Assembly (NCBI RefSeq): GCF_014843355.1
Contig: NZ_CP062137.1
Location: 930,001-994,000 of the forward strand
Source of the DNA: Actinobacillus sp. GY-402
GTDB lineage: Bacteria; Pseudomonadota; Gammaproteobacteria; Enterobacterales; Pasteurellaceae
DNA length: 64,000 bases
Direction of reading: 5' to 3'
The position numbers and the translations under genes are program-made. Positions 1-10,744 of the stretch are shown here, piece after piece; position 1 is the first letter of the stretch; each line of letters begins with the position of its first letter. The notes under the pieces are model-generated. The model did not search any database and was not told the origin of the DNA. It was given only the letters and a program-made list of their open reading frames with translations.

Positions 1-229
1 GTAGCAATACGCCTAAAGTAAGAAAAATCGGCTTAGCTTCGCTTTGAATAAAAAATTCGGTAAAACTCAATCCGTTAAAATCCGGACGTAATAGAAAATA
101 ACTCAGCGACAACGCCATGATGTAGCCAAAAGCAATCATCTGTTCCGTCACCACATTAAAGCGTTTACACAGTTTAAACAGCACCGAAACCGATACGCTG
201 CAACAAATCGCTAAAACAAGAAAATGCAT
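1..229 (-). CDS. EamA/DMT-like membrane protein, N-terminal part
   Basis: The first 76 codons of a gene that leaves the window at base 1. It starts at the ATG complementary to 227-229. The translation begins MHFLVLAICCSVSVSVLFKL and shows a first membrane segment (about residues 2-20), a second (about 30-47) and the start of a third near 67-76, joined by short charged loops. This resembles the amino terminus of EamA/drug-metabolite transporter proteins, but no diagnostic motif is visible in the piece available. It lies downstream of mukB in the same direction, separated by a USS-type terminator, so it is probably a separate transcription unit. Family assignment is tentative. Confidence 0.5.
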   Translation of the reverse strand, partial: MHFLVLAICCSVSVSVLFKLCKRFNVVTEQMIAFGYIMALSLSYFLLRPDFNGLSFTEFFIQSEAKPIFLTLGVLL

Positions 230-257
230 ACAACTTCCTTTTTATTGGCGGCACGTT

Positions 258-299
258 AAAAGTGCGGTCAAAAATTAACGTATTTTTTCCCGCACTTTT
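258..299 (-). terminator. USS-pair terminator after mukB
   Basis: Arms AAAAGTGCGG (258-267) and CCGCACTTTT (290-299) form a 10-bp stem. Read on the minus strand it follows the mukB stop codon by about 10 bases. Inverted USS pairs acting as intrinsic terminators are well known in Pasteurellaceae. Function here is inferred. Confidence 0.7.
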
Positions 300-309
300 T
301 CGCCTGTTT

Positions 310-3300
310 TTAAGCTGCCGCCCCAAATCCGCGTAATCCGACCACGTGAACATGTTCCTGGTTGCCTGAAATTTTACGTACCAGTTTATAGGTCGTTCCT
401 TTTTCCGGACTGATATTTTCAGGTGCGGCAATCAATAATTGCATATCCAAACGTTCGCATAATTCGAATAATGTGCTGATGGATTTGCCGTCCAGACGCG
501 CCGCTTCGTCCAGGAACAATAAGCGACAAGGCAGAATATCTTTTCCGCGCAGACGCCGGCTTTCCTCTTCCCAGCTTTGTACCACCATAAGCAAAATCGA
601 CATCCCCGTACCGATGGCTTCCCCGGTGGATAACGCGCCGCTTTCCGCCCGCAACCAGCCGTCCGCGCCCCGATACACTTCCACTTCCAGATTCAGATAA
701 TTACGGTAATCCAGTAATTCTTCACCGATAGTTTGGGCGGTGCGTTGTCCCATGTCGATATGCGGATTCAGGCGTTGATACAACTTCGCGATGGCTTCGG
801 AGAAAGTCATTCGATTGTCCGTAAATAAATCCTGATATTCTTCCTGATCACCGGATAACGCGTCCAGTAACATCGCATGGGTATCGCGAATATCCACCAC
901 CAAACGCACGGATTTCACCTGTCCGAAAGCGATATTTTGTAATCCTTGATTGAGCATGCGAATGCGGTTTTGTTCCCGTTGAATGGTTTTACGCATAATA
1001 TTCGCCACCGATTCGGAACTGATCGCCAGTTTTTGTTCGCGGCCGGTCAGTTCGTCCGTCAAACGGTTGAGCTCGATTTCCATTTGTTCGATTGCGTCAA
1101 TCGGATCATCGGTTTTAATGATGTCCTGACGGATACGTTCGCGCAAATGTTGATACACGGCAATAAAGAATCGCACTTTATTTTCGGGTTTACGGCTGTC
1201 TTCGGAAAGACGCAATGCATCGCGCAGATATTCATTGTCGGCCACGGCCTGACGTAAAGCACCAAGCGCTTTATCCGACATTGAACGCAATTCGTCCGCC
1301 GACAAATATGCCAATTCACGACGATTCAGGCGTTTTTCCACATCGCTGTTACGCGACAAACGAGATACTACGCACCAACTTACTTTCGCCGCAACCACAA
1401 GTTCCCGCTGCTGTTTATAATCCCGTTCCGCTTTACGAATGCGACGGGTTAAATTCTCCGCTTCGCTTTCAATAAGGGTTAATTGTTTTTCAATGTAAGA
1501 ACGACGCTGGCGGTTAGCGGAAAGTTGTTGATAAAGTTCGTCTTTACGGATTCTTGCCCGCTCTTCCGCGCCTTCGTCTGCACGCACGCCTAATTCGTTG
1601 ACTTCGGTTAATAATTCTTTCAATAAATCATTTTTACTGTTGAAAGAACTCTGTAACTGAATAAATACTTGATTATATTGAGCAAATTGCGCCTGTTTTT
1701 GACGAAGCTGTTCGCGTTGTGCGTCACGCTGCGCTTGCATTTGCTCCAGACGTACGCGTAGCTGTTCGTTTAATCCGTTGCTTTCAGTTTGCACATTGTC
1801 TTCATAACTGAAATGCGCTTTGCGCTGTACTACGTCCGCTAAGGCAAAGGCTTTTTGCTGCGCTTGTTTTTGCATAGCGACGGCTTGGGCAAACTCCTCT
1901 TTTAAGCGCTCGTAATTTTCCGGATCGCTTTGCAATGTAGCGGCAATTGGCTCTAATTGTGACAACGTCGCGCCGTGCTGGCGGATGAAAATCTCGTCCT
2001 GTTCCGCTAAATCCAATTGTTCGCGGGTTTCGTCGATACGATCCTGCAAACCATCGTCGGCAATCACCGCAAGTTGCGGAATCAATTTATTCAACAGTTG
2101 CATTTTTTCTTTTGCCGCATCCAATTTAATTCGGATTTGTTGTTCATCCGTTGAAAGTGCGGTCAATTCTCGCTCGATTTCGTTACGTTCCGCATTAATC
2201 TCGCGCATGGTTTCTTCCGGGTTCGGCAGAAACGCTAGGGCTAAATGCAAACCGACAAATTGACTGAGCTGTTGATGTAAACGCTGACATTTTTGCACGT
2301 CGAAAGCGCGTTGCGCATAAGCTTCCGCCACTTCGTCACGCTGCGCCTCCAGCTCCGCCAGATGTTTTTCACGGGCGGCACGGCCAAATAACGGGATATC
2401 CGGGAATTTGGAATAACGCACTTCGCGATCGGAAACCTGCACCACAACCCCGTGTTCCAGTTCCTGCGCCGCTAACACGCTGTCGTCAAAGGCGGACGGA
2501 TCACCTTCGATTAAATATAAATCGTCCGGGCAATCTTCCAGTTCGGACAGCTGCGCTTTCACCGCATTCAAATCGCGCACAACAATAGCATGGCGGGCCG
2601 GTCCGTAGAGCGCAGAAAAATACGGCGCATCTTCAAAAGGCACGTCATCGTACAGTTCGGACAACAACACACCACCGAATCGTTCCGCCAGCAGGTTCAA
2701 CCGCGCATCTTCCGAACCGTCCGGCTGGCTTAAACGGGAAATCTGCTCATCCAGTTGCTGACGTTTATGCTCGAGCTGATCGCGTTGAATGGTGAATTCG
2801 CGCTCTTTCACTAACTGCGTCTGCATAAAATTCATCACATCCTGACTGTCGTCAAAATGCTCGCCGGACTGCTCTTGCAAACGCTCCAAGGCGGCTTGTG
2901 CCATTAACCATGCCGGCGCTTTTGCCGCATGATCATTATAAAGCGCCGTCAGCTGTTCGCGTTTTTGACGCAAAGTCGAACGTTCTTCCACTTGAGCGGA
3001 CAGTTCTCCGCTTAAATCCTCAATAATGGCTTCATGTTCCGTGTAACATTCTTCCAATTCGTCGGCATCGGTTAAATTCAGTCCTGCGCGTTGATTAAAT
3101 TCGGTTAATAAACGTACCGCACTTTGTTGTTGTGCATAACGTTGTTCCAGCTCATGCAGTTTTGCCCGCAGTTGCGGAGTCTGCGCCGCCTGCACTTTTT
3201 GGGTCGGAAACTCTCGTAATAAGGCTTTAGCGCTTTCCCACGCCGCAGAACGCGGCATTTCACCCGCGATTTTACAAACTAATTGATAAGCTTTATCGAA

Positions 3301-4845
3301 CTGAGATTTTGCCGCTTCGGAAACGGACATTTTCTGTTCCAGTTCCAGCACGCGCTCCGTTAAGGTTTCCGCTTGCGCGGCAAATTCTTCGTGATATTCG
3401 TCAACGTTTTTCACCGCTAAATCCGCTAATCCGCACAAAGTTTTAGCTTTTTCCAACGCCTGAATAGCCTGTTGATATTGCAATGCGCGGGTTTGTTGCG
3501 CGTCTAAGGCTTGTTGGTAATCGGCTAACTGAGAACGGATTTGATCCACTTCCGTTTCAATCAGCTCAAATTGCGCCTGACTGCTTTCCACTTGTTCGCC
3601 GGCGGTTTCCACCACCATTTTTTGTTCTTCCAGCTTTTCCGTCAGTTCGTTTACATCATCTTGATAACGTTCGATTTTTTCCTGATGACGCAAGGCATTC
3701 AGCACCAAATTAAGATGATCGGACGCACTTTGGTGATCCACTTCTAAGACTTTTTCGCTTTCCGCCAGCTCGGCGGCTTCACGGCTTAAATCTACCAAAC
3801 GGTGCTGAGATAAATTCTGTTCCGATTTAGCGTTATACCATTCTTTACGGAAATTTAGCGCGGTTTCGATGTTGCCCCGACGCTCGTTAGCGTTTCGCAT
3901 GTAATCCGACGCCACATAATTGGTGGTTTCCGTGATCAGATGTTTAAACAAATCGCGATCCGCCTGAGTCATTTTAATGGCATCCAACGTCATACGGTTT
4001 TCCCGCAAAGCCGATTCCATATCCTGGAAGGCCTTTCGCACGCCCAGATTTTCCGGCAACAAATAATCGCGCAAGGATTTGGTAATGGCACTGGAAATCC
4101 CGCCGTAGAGAGAAGCTTCGATTAATTTGTAGAATTTGCTGCGATCGGACGACGAGCGCAAACGGCGCGGAATAATGCCTAAATCGAACATCATACCGTG
4201 ATAATCGGCAACGGAATGATATTGCTTGAATTGACCGCCAATTTCGTCGATTTTGTCTTTAATTTCGGTTAAATTTAACACTTTCGCCTGACGTTCGCTG
4301 ACGGCTTCGGTGAAAAGTGCGGTCGGATTTAACGACAATTCTACGCCCTGAATGCTGAAAGTTTTGAGATCCACTTTCTTATCCCGTCCCGCCACTTGCT
4401 GCAGACGAACGCCTACTAAAGTGCGCTGATGACGGGAGTTAATCGTGTCCAGCACGGCATAACAAACGCCTGGGCGCAATTTCCCGTGCAACCCTTTATC
4501 ACGGGAACCGCCGCTGGCGCCGGCTTCCGTGGTGTTACGGAAATGTAATAAAGTTAAATCCGGAATCAAAGCGGTGACAAAACCCGCCATGGTAGTGGAT
4601 TTTCCCGCACCGTTACCGCCGGAAAGCGTGGTCACCAGTTCATCCAAATCGAAAGTACGGGCAAAAAAACCGTTCCAGTTAATTAAGGTGAGCGAACGGA
4701 ATTTGCCGCGCTCGACGCCTGCCGGCACGCTGAACGGCGAAAGTGCGGGAGAATTTTCAATCGTTTTTTCATCGTCCGCCGTTTCCGCCTGTTCTACGAC
4801 CGCTTCGGTTTCCAGCACATCTTGCTCTAATTCAAAATCCGCCAT
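310..4845 (-). CDS. mukB: Chromosome partition protein MukB
   Basis: SMC-like ATPase of the MukBEF condensin, which compacts and segregates the chromosome. The 1511-residue protein has an N-terminal head with the Walker A motif [10 protein letters not shown] near residues 76-85, two long glutamine/glutamate-rich coiled-coil arms flanking a hinge (about 650-800), and a C-terminal head with the ABC signature [10 protein letters not shown] and Walker [12 protein letters not shown]. About 43 acidic residues precede the conserved [11 protein letters not shown]. coli MukB lacks this extension, but as I recall Haemophilus MukB has a similar one, so the ATG start is kept. The start codon overlaps the mukE stop by one base (TAATG), which suggests translational coupling. 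USS copies occur inside the gene, for example near 2154 and 4314. Confidence 0.97.
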   Translation of the reverse strand: MADFELEQDVLETEAVVEQAETADDEKTIENSPALSPFSVPAGVERGKFRSLTLINWNGFFARTFDLDELVTTLSGGNGAGKSTTMAGFVTALIPDLTLLHFRNTTEAGASGGSRDKGLHGKLRPGVCYAVLDTINSRHQRTLVGVRLQQVAGRDKKVDLKTFSIQGVELSLNPTALFTEAVSERQAKVLNLTEIKDKIDEIGGQFKQYHSVADYHGMMFDLGIIPRRLRSSSDRSKFYKLIEASLYGGISSAITKSLRDYLLPENLGVRKAFQDMESALRENRMTLDAIKMTQADRDLFKHLITETTNYVASDYMRNANERRGNIETALNFRKEWYNAKSEQNLSQHRLVDLSREAAELAESEKVLEVDHQSASDHLNLVLNALRHQEKIERYQDDVNELTEKLEEQKMVVETAGEQVESSQAQFELIETEVDQIRSQLADYQQALDAQQTRALQYQQAIQALEKAKTLCGLADLAVKNVDEYHEEFAAQAETLTERVLELEQKMSVSEAAKSQFDKAYQLVCKIAGEMPRSAAWESAKALLREFPTQKVQAAQTPQLRAKLHELEQRYAQQQSAVRLLTEFNQRAGLNLTDADELEECYTEHEAIIEDLSGELSAQVEERSTLRQKREQLTALYNDHAAKAPAWLMAQAALERLQEQSGEHFDDSQDVMNFMQTQLVKEREFTIQRDQLEHKRQQLDEQISRLSQPDGSEDARLNLLAERFGGVLLSELYDDVPFEDAPYFSALYGPARHAIVVRDLNAVKAQLSELEDCPDDLYLIEGDPSAFDDSVLAAQELEHGVVVQVSDREVRYSKFPDIPLFGRAAREKHLAELEAQRDEVAEAYAQRAFDVQKCQRLHQQLSQFVGLHLALAFLPNPEETMREINAERNEIERELTALSTDEQQIRIKLDAAKEKMQLLNKLIPQLAVIADDGLQDRIDETREQLDLAEQDEIFIRQHGATLSQLEPIAATLQSDPENYERLKEEFAQAVAMQKQAQQKAFALADVVQRKAHFSYEDNVQTESNGLNEQLRVRLEQMQAQRDAQREQLRQKQAQFAQYNQVFIQLQSSFNSKNDLLKELLTEVNELGVRADEGAEERARIRKDELYQQLSANRQRRSYIEKQLTLIESEAENLTRRIRKAERDYKQQRELVVAAKVSWCVVSRLSRNSDVEKRLNRRELAYLSADELRSMSDKALGALRQAVADNEYLRDALRLSEDSRKPENKVRFFIAVYQHLRERIRQDIIKTDDPIDAIEQMEIELNRLTDELTGREQKLAISSESVANIMRKTIQREQNRIRMLNQGLQNIAFGQVKSVRLVVDIRDTHAMLLDALSGDQEEYQDLFTDNRMTFSEAIAKLYQRLNPHIDMGQRTAQTIGEELLDYRNYLNLEVEVYRGADGWLRAESGALSTGEAIGTGMSILLMVVQSWEEESRRLRGKDILPCRLLFLDEAARLDGKSISTLFELCERLDMQLLIAAPENISPEKGTTYKLVRKISGNQEHVHVVGLRGFGAAA

Positions 4846-5582
4846 TATTCCGCTCCTTCTTGATTATCGTCATCTTCAAAATCTTCTTCATTTTCTACCG
4901 CACTTTCATCTTCCGCCGCGTTCTTTTCTGCGGCAAGCGATTCAGGCGTTGCCGCTTCCCCGTCGCGGATTAAACGTAATTGCGCTTCGCGCGGATCGTC
5001 TCCGGCTCGCACTTCTGCGCCGAAACGGAATACGGATTCAGAAATGGTAAATTTCCCGCTGTTTTGTTCGCCGACCGTATGCAACATCCCCAGCCGGCGC
5101 AGGCGTCCGATTGCCGCCCGCACTTTTTCCGCTAATTTCTGCTTATCCAAATCCGAACCGCTGGCGCGCAAATTGATGGCTTTCAGCAATTTCGCCTCGT
5201 CCGCCAGATTTAATAATTCATCGTACACTTCCTGTACACTGAAAATGCCCTGTTGCGCCAATCGCTCCGGGCTGAGATACAAATAACACAACACTTTACC
5301 GACCAGCATTTCCAGCTCGCTCAATACCGAACGGGCAATCAATGTGGTGGCTTTCGGCCGTAAATAGAAAAAACCTTCCGGCGCGCGAATAAGTTCCACG
5401 TTATAGCGACGGTAAAAACCGTCCAGCTCGTTTTGGAAATCCGCCAGAAAGGCGTAGTTGTCAAGATGTTCCTGTCCGATGTGTCTGCCTGAACGCAATT
5501 GGCTGTCTACCGCAGGAAACAGCGGATTGGCGATTGCCGCCGCCAATTTGGTTGAAATTAAGTCTTGAAGATTTTCGTTCAT
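4845..5582 (-). CDS. mukE: Chromosome partition protein MukE
   Basis: Accessory subunit of MukBEF that bridges the kleisin MukF and the MukB heads. At 245 residues it is slightly longer than E. coli MukE (about 225-234). The extra length is a strongly acidic tail (residues about 218-245, rich in E, D and N), a common feature of the family. The body has the expected winged-helix-like, charged helical pattern with no membrane segment. It lies 41 bases downstream of mukF and overlaps mukB by one base, so the order mukF-mukE-mukB matches other gammaproteobacteria. Confidence 0.96.
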   Translation of the reverse strand: MNENLQDLISTKLAAAIANPLFPAVDSQLRSGRHIGQEHLDNYAFLADFQNELDGFYRRYNVELIRAPEGFFYLRPKATTLIARSVLSELEMLVGKVLCYLYLSPERLAQQGIFSVQEVYDELLNLADEAKLLKAINLRASGSDLDKQKLAEKVRAAIGRLRRLGMLHTVGEQNSGKFTISESVFRFGAEVRAGDDPREAQLRLIRDGEAATPESLAAEKNAAEDESAVENEEDFEDDDNQEGAE

Positions 5583-5623
5583 AATTATATTTCCGTAAGC
5601 GGGCTTACCGGCCCTGCATTCAA

Positions 5624-6958
5624 TTATTTATATTCATCAATTACATTTGCCTGCACTTCCGCGCCGTAATCGTTGATCTCATGCCATTGGGAATACACGC
5701 CCGACAAGTCGGCACTCGCCATGCCCAGACGTACCGCCTGATCCACGATAATCCTCGCCACATCGAAATGACGGGAAAGCGGATAATTGTCGAGTTGTTG
5801 TTTTAACACCAGGCTTAAATCGATCGGCTGATTATGTTCGCGCTGATGAATCAACAACGCCTGCATGGTTTCGACAATTTGGTCATGCAAGTCGGAAAGC
5901 TGTTCATATTCCAATTCTTCCGGCAATTCGCCAAGGGCATCTTCGTCGCGCAAAGCTAATTCTTCGTCGCGTAAATCCACTAATCGTTCCGCCTGCGCCG
6001 TCCACAGGAACCAAGGCGCATCGAAATAACCGCGAATGGAATGGCGTAAACGTTGGCTGAACACGCGGTTTTTATCCATATCGATCGCCGTTCGTATAAA
6101 TTTATGTACGTGGCGGTCATAACCAATCCACAGGTCGATCGCTTGTTGTCCCCAACTGATAATGCGGTCAAGTTTGGACTGTAAATCCACGATAAGTTGA
6201 TCAATGAAATACAGTTCGCTCTGCCCGATGACACAATCCTGAATACGCAACAATTGCGCCTGTAATTTGTCGCCCGCCGCATTCAGCGTATCCTGCAATT
6301 CGCGCAGATTACCGGAAGTTTCGTCCAGCAGACGCTCGCAACTGGCAATAGCGGCCTGCCAGTCTTTGGTCAGCAGTTCGGCGATTTCTTCTTTAATATT
6401 CTGTTGATTTTCATCCATGATGCGTTGCGACAAATCAATGCTGTCAAAAATTTCCGCCACGGAATATTTCAACGGAGCAAATACGTTACGACGCCAGTAA
6501 TATTCGTCTTCTTCCCGTCGCACCGCTTCTTCCGCCGCTTCGGAAGCCCGTTGGATTTCATCGGCAACAATGGCCAACTGCACGGAAAGGCGCAACGCGG
6601 AAAATTCACGCTGACGGATATAATAATCGGACACGCCCACGCCCAGCGGTGTCAGCCGATAAATAGACAAGCCTTCGGTGAATTCGCTGCTGAAACGATT
6701 AATAAAACGCTGCTTCACCAAATCGTTGATGGCGTTATTGGCGCGGGTGGCGATGTTTTCGGATTGATCGAATTGCTTCGATACGTGACGAAAAATATCC
6801 ACCAAATCGCTTTCCTGCATTTCGCCGTCAAAGCGTTCGTTGTTATACAACGCAATCGCCAGCAAATAGGACAACCGTTCGGTATTCAGGCTTAACGAGA
6901 ACTCCCGTTCGCGCGCCCAGGAAACCAGTTCGGGAAGAGTTTGTGATGTTTCGGACAT
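5624..6958 (-). CDS. mukF: Chromosome partition protein MukF (kleisin)
   Basis: Kleisin subunit of the MukBEF condensin. The 444 residues match the family size (440 in E. coli). An N-terminal winged-helix region (about 1-120) opens with [20 protein letters not shown], followed by a long helical middle region and a C-terminal winged-helix part that would contact the MukB head. It is the first gene of the mukFEB operon and is divergent from ttcA. In E. coli a methyltransferase gene (smtA/cmoM) precedes mukF. It is absent here. Confidence 0.96.
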   Translation of the reverse strand: MSETSQTLPELVSWAREREFSLSLNTERLSYLLAIALYNNERFDGEMQESDLVDIFRHVSKQFDQSENIATRANNAINDLVKQRFINRFSSEFTEGLSIYRLTPLGVGVSDYYIRQREFSALRLSVQLAIVADEIQRASEAAEEAVRREEDEYYWRRNVFAPLKYSVAEIFDSIDLSQRIMDENQQNIKEEIAELLTKDWQAAIASCERLLDETSGNLRELQDTLNAAGDKLQAQLLRIQDCVIGQSELYFIDQLIVDLQSKLDRIISWGQQAIDLWIGYDRHVHKFIRTAIDMDKNRVFSQRLRHSIRGYFDAPWFLWTAQAERLVDLRDEELALRDEDALGELPEELEYEQLSDLHDQIVETMQALLIHQREHNQPIDLSLVLKQQLDNYPLSRHFDVARIIVDQAVRLGMASADLSGVYSQWHEINDYGAEVQANVIDEYK

Positions 6959-7004
6959 GTCATTATTCTCACAAAACAGAATTTAAATAACAAAAATATT
7001 GCCG

Positions 7005-7033
7005 ATTATACAGGAATTCGGAAAGATCTTATA
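7005..7033 (-). promoter_or_regulatory. Probable mukF promoter
   Basis: On the minus strand a perfect TATAAT -10 hexamer lies at 7005-7010, about 47 bases upstream of the mukF ATG and preceded directly by TG. The hexamer 17 bases further upstream (7028-7033, TATAAG) is a poor -35, so recognition may rely on the -10. Predicted from sequence only. Confidence 0.5.
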
Positions 7034-7178
7034 GCTTGATTTTTCACAAAAAACAGGCAAAATTTTGCCCGCACTTTATGCCTTTTCAAATCGCTTTTCT
7101 CGCATTTTCTTGGTTGCTTTTTCCGAATAAAACCGTACCATACGCAGGATTTTCATTTTATTGATAAAGAAAAATGCC

Positions 7179-8114
7179 ATGACGGAACAAACGGAAAAAG
7201 CTAAAAAACAAATTTATAACCTGAACAAATTACAGAAGCGTTTACGCCGCAACGTAGGCAACGCCATTGCGGATTTCAATATGATTGAAGAAGGCGATAA
7301 AGTGATGGTGTGCCTGTCCGGCGGAAAAGACAGCTACACCTTGTTGGACATTTTGTTGAACCTAAAACTCAGCGCGCCGATTCATTTTGATATTGTGGCG
7401 GTGAATTTAGATCAAAAACAGCCCGGTTTTCCCGAACATGTTTTGCCGCAATATCTGGAAAGTATCGGCGTCGAATACAAAATCGTGGAAGAAAACACTT
7501 ACGGCATCGTGAAAGAAAAAATTCCGGAAGGCAAAACCACCTGCTCTCTCTGCTCCCGCTTGCGACGCGGTATTTTATACCGCACGGCGACAGAATTGGG
7601 CGCCACCAAAATCGCCTTGGGGCATCACCGCGACGATATGCTGGCGACGCTGTTTTTGAATATGTTTTACGGCGGAAAATTGAAATCCATGCCGCCGAAA
7701 CTAATCAGTGACGACGGCAAACAAATCGTAATTCGCCCGCTGGCTTACTGTAAAGAAAAAGACATTGAAAAATATGCGATAGCAAAGCAGTTCCCGATTA
7801 TTCCTTGTAATCTGTGCGGTTCGCAGCCGAATTTACAGCGTCAAGTGGTAAAAGATATGCTGAATACTTGGGATCGGCAGTATCCCGGTCGTCTGGAAAC
7901 CATGTTTTCCGCCATGCAAAACGTGACGCCATCCCATTTATGCGATGCGAATTTATTCGATTTTAAAAACATTCGTCGAGGACAGCTCTTAGCCGGCGTT
8001 GAAGGCGATATCGCTTTTGATAAGGAAGAATTGCCAACGCTTGCGCAATTTGATGAAGATGAATTTTCAGATTTCAGAGAGGAAAATCTGATTCAATTTA
8101 AAGAAGTGAATTAA
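7179..8114 (+). CDS. ttcA: tRNA 2-thiocytidine biosynthesis protein TtcA
   Basis: ATP-dependent enzyme that thiolates cytidine 32 of certain tRNAs, using an Fe-S cluster. The PP-loop motif SGGKDS is at residues 47-52. One CxxC pair is at C122/C125 (TCSLC), and a second Cys motif, PCNLC, lies in the C-terminal half, as in TtcA. The reading frame is open from a TTG at 7161, but the ATG at 7179 is chosen because an AAAGAAAA ribosome-binding stretch lies at the right distance and [11 protein letters not shown] is a normal TtcA start. Length is then 311 residues, typical for the family. Transcribed divergently from mukF, with a USS-pair terminator downstream. Confidence 0.95.
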   Translation: MTEQTEKAKKQIYNLNKLQKRLRRNVGNAIADFNMIEEGDKVMVCLSGGKDSYTLLDILLNLKLSAPIHFDIVAVNLDQKQPGFPEHVLPQYLESIGVEYKIVEENTYGIVKEKIPEGKTTCSLCSRLRRGILYRTATELGATKIALGHHRDDMLATLFLNMFYGGKLKSMPPKLISDDGKQIVIRPLAYCKEKDIEKYAIAKQFPIIPCNLCGSQPNLQRQVVKDMLNTWDRQYPGRLETMFSAMQNVTPSHLCDANLFDFKNIRRGQLLAGVEGDIAFDKEELPTLAQFDEDEFSDFREENLIQFKEVN

Positions 8115-8127
8115 TCTTGTTCATCTA

Positions 8128-8168
8128 AGTGCGGGAAAAAAATGAAAAATTTTCACCGCACTTTTTTA
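8128..8168 (+). terminator. USS-pair terminator after ttcA
   Basis: Arms AAGTGCGG and CCGCACTT separated by about 20 A/T-rich bases and followed by a run of T, 13 bases after the ttcA stop. Right end may be off by a base or two. Confidence 0.7.
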
Positions 8169-8220
8169 CTTCCCGTTTAATCAAACGATCTCTCCCTATT
8201 CGGCTCTATTTCTTGGGTTA

Positions 8221-8319
8221 ACACTATATCTTGTAGTTTTATCCGAACGAATATCCACGATACTGTGATAAAGATACCTAATTTGTTGTTGAATTCCTGT
8301 TTTGTTCTATATATAGTAT
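8221..8319 (+). promoter_or_regulatory. Two probable NrdR boxes upstream of nrdD
   Basis: Box 1 is at 8221-8236 (ACACTATATCTTGTAG) and box 2 at 8304-8319, with the perfect core CTATATATAG at 8307-8316. Both resemble the NrdR consensus (core CWATATATWG). The cores start 83 bases apart, close to eight helical turns, in keeping with the usual arrangement of paired NrdR boxes on one face of the DNA. The nrdD start codon is 38 bases after box 2. NrdR is the established repressor of ribonucleotide reductase genes. Its binding here is inferred. Confidence 0.7.
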
Positions 8320-8357
8320 AGACCACCTCAAACAAACACTACATATAGGTAACTATT

Positions 8358-10484
8358 ATGACTTCATTCTATGTAATTAAGCGTGACGGATCGCGGTCAA
8401 GCTTTGAAATTCAACGTATTATTAATGCCATAAAAAAAGCGGCAAAAGCGGTAGATGTACAGGATGAGCGTTATTATCACCAAATCGGTCAACAGGCTTG
8501 TGATGAGATTTTCGAACATTATCAAAACGAAATCGACATCAGCCATATTCAACGTATTGTTGAAAATAAATTGATGGCGAGTTCTTATCCGCAGGTTGCC
8601 CGTGCTTACATTGAATATCGTCATGATCGCGATTCTGCGCGTGAAAAACGCAGTAAATTAACCAAAGAAATCGAAGGGTTAATTGAACAAACCAATATGG
8701 CGGTGTTAAACGAAAACGCCAACAAAGATTCAAAAGTCATCCCGACTCAACGCGATCTGTTGGCGGGCATCGTCGCGAAACACTATGCCAAGCAATATTT
8801 GTTACCTAAAGACGTGGTTGACGCCCATGAACGCGGTGAAATCCACTATCACGATTTAGATTACGCTCCGTTCTTCCCAATGTTCAACTGCATGCTGGTT
8901 GATTTAAAAGGCATGCTGACCAAAGGATTCAAAATGGGCAATGCGGAAATCGAGCCGCCGAAATCCATCGGAACCGCAACGGCCGTAACCGCGCAAATTA
9001 TTGCTCAGGTTGCCAGCCATATTTACGGCGGCACGACCATTAACCGCATTGACGAAGTGTTGGCGCCTTATGTGCAGCTTAGTTACGAAAAACTGCTGAA
9101 AATCGCCGAAGAATGGCAAATTCCCGATGCCGAAGGCTTCGCAAAAGCGCGTATTGAAAAAGAATGTTTTGATGCCTTCCAATCGCTCGAATACGAAGTC
9201 AATACTCTGCACACCGCAAACGGTCAAACCCCGTTTGTGACATTCGGTTTCGGTTTGGGAACCGGTTGGCAGGAACGTTTAATTCAAAAATCCATTTTAC
9301 ACAACCGTATTCGCGGTTTAGGTAAAAACCATAAAACGCCGGTCTTTCCTAAGCTTGTGTTTACCATAAAGAAAGGGGTTAACCAATCTCCTGCCGACCC
9401 TAACTACAATATTAAAAAACTTGCCCTGGAATGTGCCTCAAAACGGATGTACCCGGACATTTTAAATTACGATCAAGTGGTAAAAGTGACAGGGTCGTTC
9501 AAAGCGCCGATGGGCTGTCGCAGTTTCTTAGGAAAATACGAAGAAAACGGACAAGAAATTCATGACGGACGGAATAACCTAGGTGTAGTCAGTTTAAATC
9601 TGCCGCGCATTGCGCTTGAAGCCAAACATGATGAAAAACGCTTCTTTGAAATTCTCGAACAGCGTTTGGCATTGGCGAAAAAAGCCTTAATGACGCGTAT
9701 CGCGCGTCTTGAAAATACAAAAGCCCGTGTAGCTCCGATTCTTTATATGGAAGGCGCGTGCGGCGTACGTTTGAAAGCGGACGATAATGTAGCGCAAATT
9801 TTCAAAAACGGACGGGCTTCCGTTTCACTGGGTTACATCGGCATTCACGAAACCATTAATGCGCTTTATAACAACGGCCATATCTTCGATGACGAAACGC
9901 TGCGCGAAAAAGGTATAAAAATCGTGGAACGGCTGAGTTCCGCCACCAAAGAATGGGCGAAAGAAACCGGTTACGCGTTCAGCCTTTACTCTACGCCGAG
10001 TGAAAATTTATGTGACAGATTCTGCCGTTTAGATACCAAACAATTCGGCATTATCGATGGTGTTACGGACAAAGGTTACTACACCAACAGTTATCACCTG
10101 GACGTGGAGAAAAAAGTCAATCCGTATGACAAACTGGATTTCGAAATGCCGTATCCGTCATTGGCGAGCGGCGGATTTATTTGTTACGGCGAATATCCGA
10201 ACATTCAGCACAATCTGAAAGCCTTGGAAGACGTTTGGGATTACAGTTACGACCGCGTACCTTATTACGGCACCAACACACCGATTGACGAATGCTACGA
10301 ATGCGGTTTCACCGGTGAATTTGAATGTACCAGCAAAGGATTTACCTGTCCGAAATGCGGCAATCATGACAGCGAAAAAGTTTCCGTCACCCGCCGGGTT
10401 TGCGGATACCTGGGCAGTCCGGACGCCCGCCCGTTTAATCCGGGCAAGCAGGAAGAAGTGAAACGCCGGGTAAAACACATGTAA
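8358..10484 (+). CDS. nrdD: Anaerobic ribonucleoside-triphosphate reductase NrdD
   Basis: Glycyl-radical enzyme that makes dNTPs from NTPs without oxygen, using formate as reductant. The 708 residues match class III reductases. An N-terminal ATP-cone begins YVIKRDGSRSSFEIQRI. The catalytic barrel follows. The C-terminal zinc site uses the cysteines in CYECGFTGEFEC and CPKCG. The radical-bearing glycine lies in RRVCGYLGSPDARPF close to the C-terminus. The activase gene nrdG follows, separated by a structured 260-base gap. Upstream sequence carries two NrdR-like boxes. I looked for an FNR site ahead of it and saw no convincing one. Confidence 0.97.
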   Translation: MTSFYVIKRDGSRSSFEIQRIINAIKKAAKAVDVQDERYYHQIGQQACDEIFEHYQNEIDISHIQRIVENKLMASSYPQVARAYIEYRHDRDSAREKRSKLTKEIEGLIEQTNMAVLNENANKDSKVIPTQRDLLAGIVAKHYAKQYLLPKDVVDAHERGEIHYHDLDYAPFFPMFNCMLVDLKGMLTKGFKMGNAEIEPPKSIGTATAVTAQIIAQVASHIYGGTTINRIDEVLAPYVQLSYEKLLKIAEEWQIPDAEGFAKARIEKECFDAFQSLEYEVNTLHTANGQTPFVTFGFGLGTGWQERLIQKSILHNRIRGLGKNHKTPVFPKLVFTIKKGVNQSPADPNYNIKKLALECASKRMYPDILNYDQVVKVTGSFKAPMGCRSFLGKYEENGQEIHDGRNNLGVVSLNLPRIALEAKHDEKRFFEILEQRLALAKKALMTRIARLENTKARVAPILYMEGACGVRLKADDNVAQIFKNGRASVSLGYIGIHETINALYNNGHIFDDETLREKGIKIVERLSSATKEWAKETGYAFSLYSTPSENLCDRFCRLDTKQFGIIDGVTDKGYYTNSYHLDVEKKVNPYDKLDFEMPYPSLASGGFICYGEYPNIQHNLKALEDVWDYSYDRVPYYGTNTPIDECYECGFTGEFECTSKGFTCPKCGNHDSEKVSVTRRVCGYLGSPDARPFNPGKQEEVKRRVKHM

Positions 10485-10493
10485 CTGAACGCA

Positions 10494-10605
10494 CCCTCGA
10501 TTTTGCCGCTTATTTTTTGAGCAAAATTACCGAACGCAAAACGTTTAAACTCGCGAAAAAGCGTTTCTTAAAAATATCGTTCAAAAAGCCTGTCAAAATC
10601 GAGGG
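10494..10605. repeat. Long-range inverted repeat between nrdD and nrdG
   Basis: A perfect 12-bp inverted repeat, CCCTCGATTTTG (10494-10505) and its complement (10594-10605), encloses 88 bases. Smaller nested dyads lie inside, such as CGC-GAAAAA-GCG and AACGC...GCGTT. The left arm begins nine bases after the nrdD stop codon. No target duplication is visible at the ends, so a mobile origin is unsupported. A folded 3'-UTR or intercistronic RNA is the simpler reading. Confidence 0.55.
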
Positions 10606-10613
10606 AATTTTCT

Positions 10614-10636
10614 CCGCACTTTGCTTTAAAGTGCGG
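10614..10636. terminator. Compact USS hairpin between nrdD and nrdG
   Basis: CCGCACTTT (10614-10622) and AAAGTGCGG (10628-10636) form a 9-bp stem with a five-base loop. The U-tract after it is interrupted (TCAAATTTTT), so termination may be partial. That would let some transcription pass from nrdD into nrdG. Confidence 0.55.
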
Positions 10637-10744
10637 TCAAATTTTTAAATGTTTTTTTGATTTCTGCTATCGGCTCAACATTTAATTTTTCCATCTAAAC
10701 AAAATAGCCTCTTTCATTGGGAAGCTATTGATTTAAAAAAGAAA

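Noticed and set aside
4529..5050. 173-codon plus-strand frame opposite mukB/mukE
   Set aside because: It is a shadow of two certain genes, with no family resemblance and no ribosome-binding site.
7057..7070. Perfect palindrome GGCAAAATTTTGCC between mukF and ttcA
   Set aside because: A 14-bp palindrome is expected a few times by chance in 64 kb. It matches no operator I know and lies upstream of the predicted mukF -10 without further support.
8115..8357. FNR site upstream of nrdD
   Set aside because: No sequence close to TTGAT-N4-ATCAA was found. Only the NrdR-like boxes are convincing.
10494..10605. Second MITE or insertion sequence remnant between nrdD and nrdG
   Set aside because: No target duplication, no similarity to the ends of the 163-bp element, and only 12-bp arms. 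An RNA structure is simpler.
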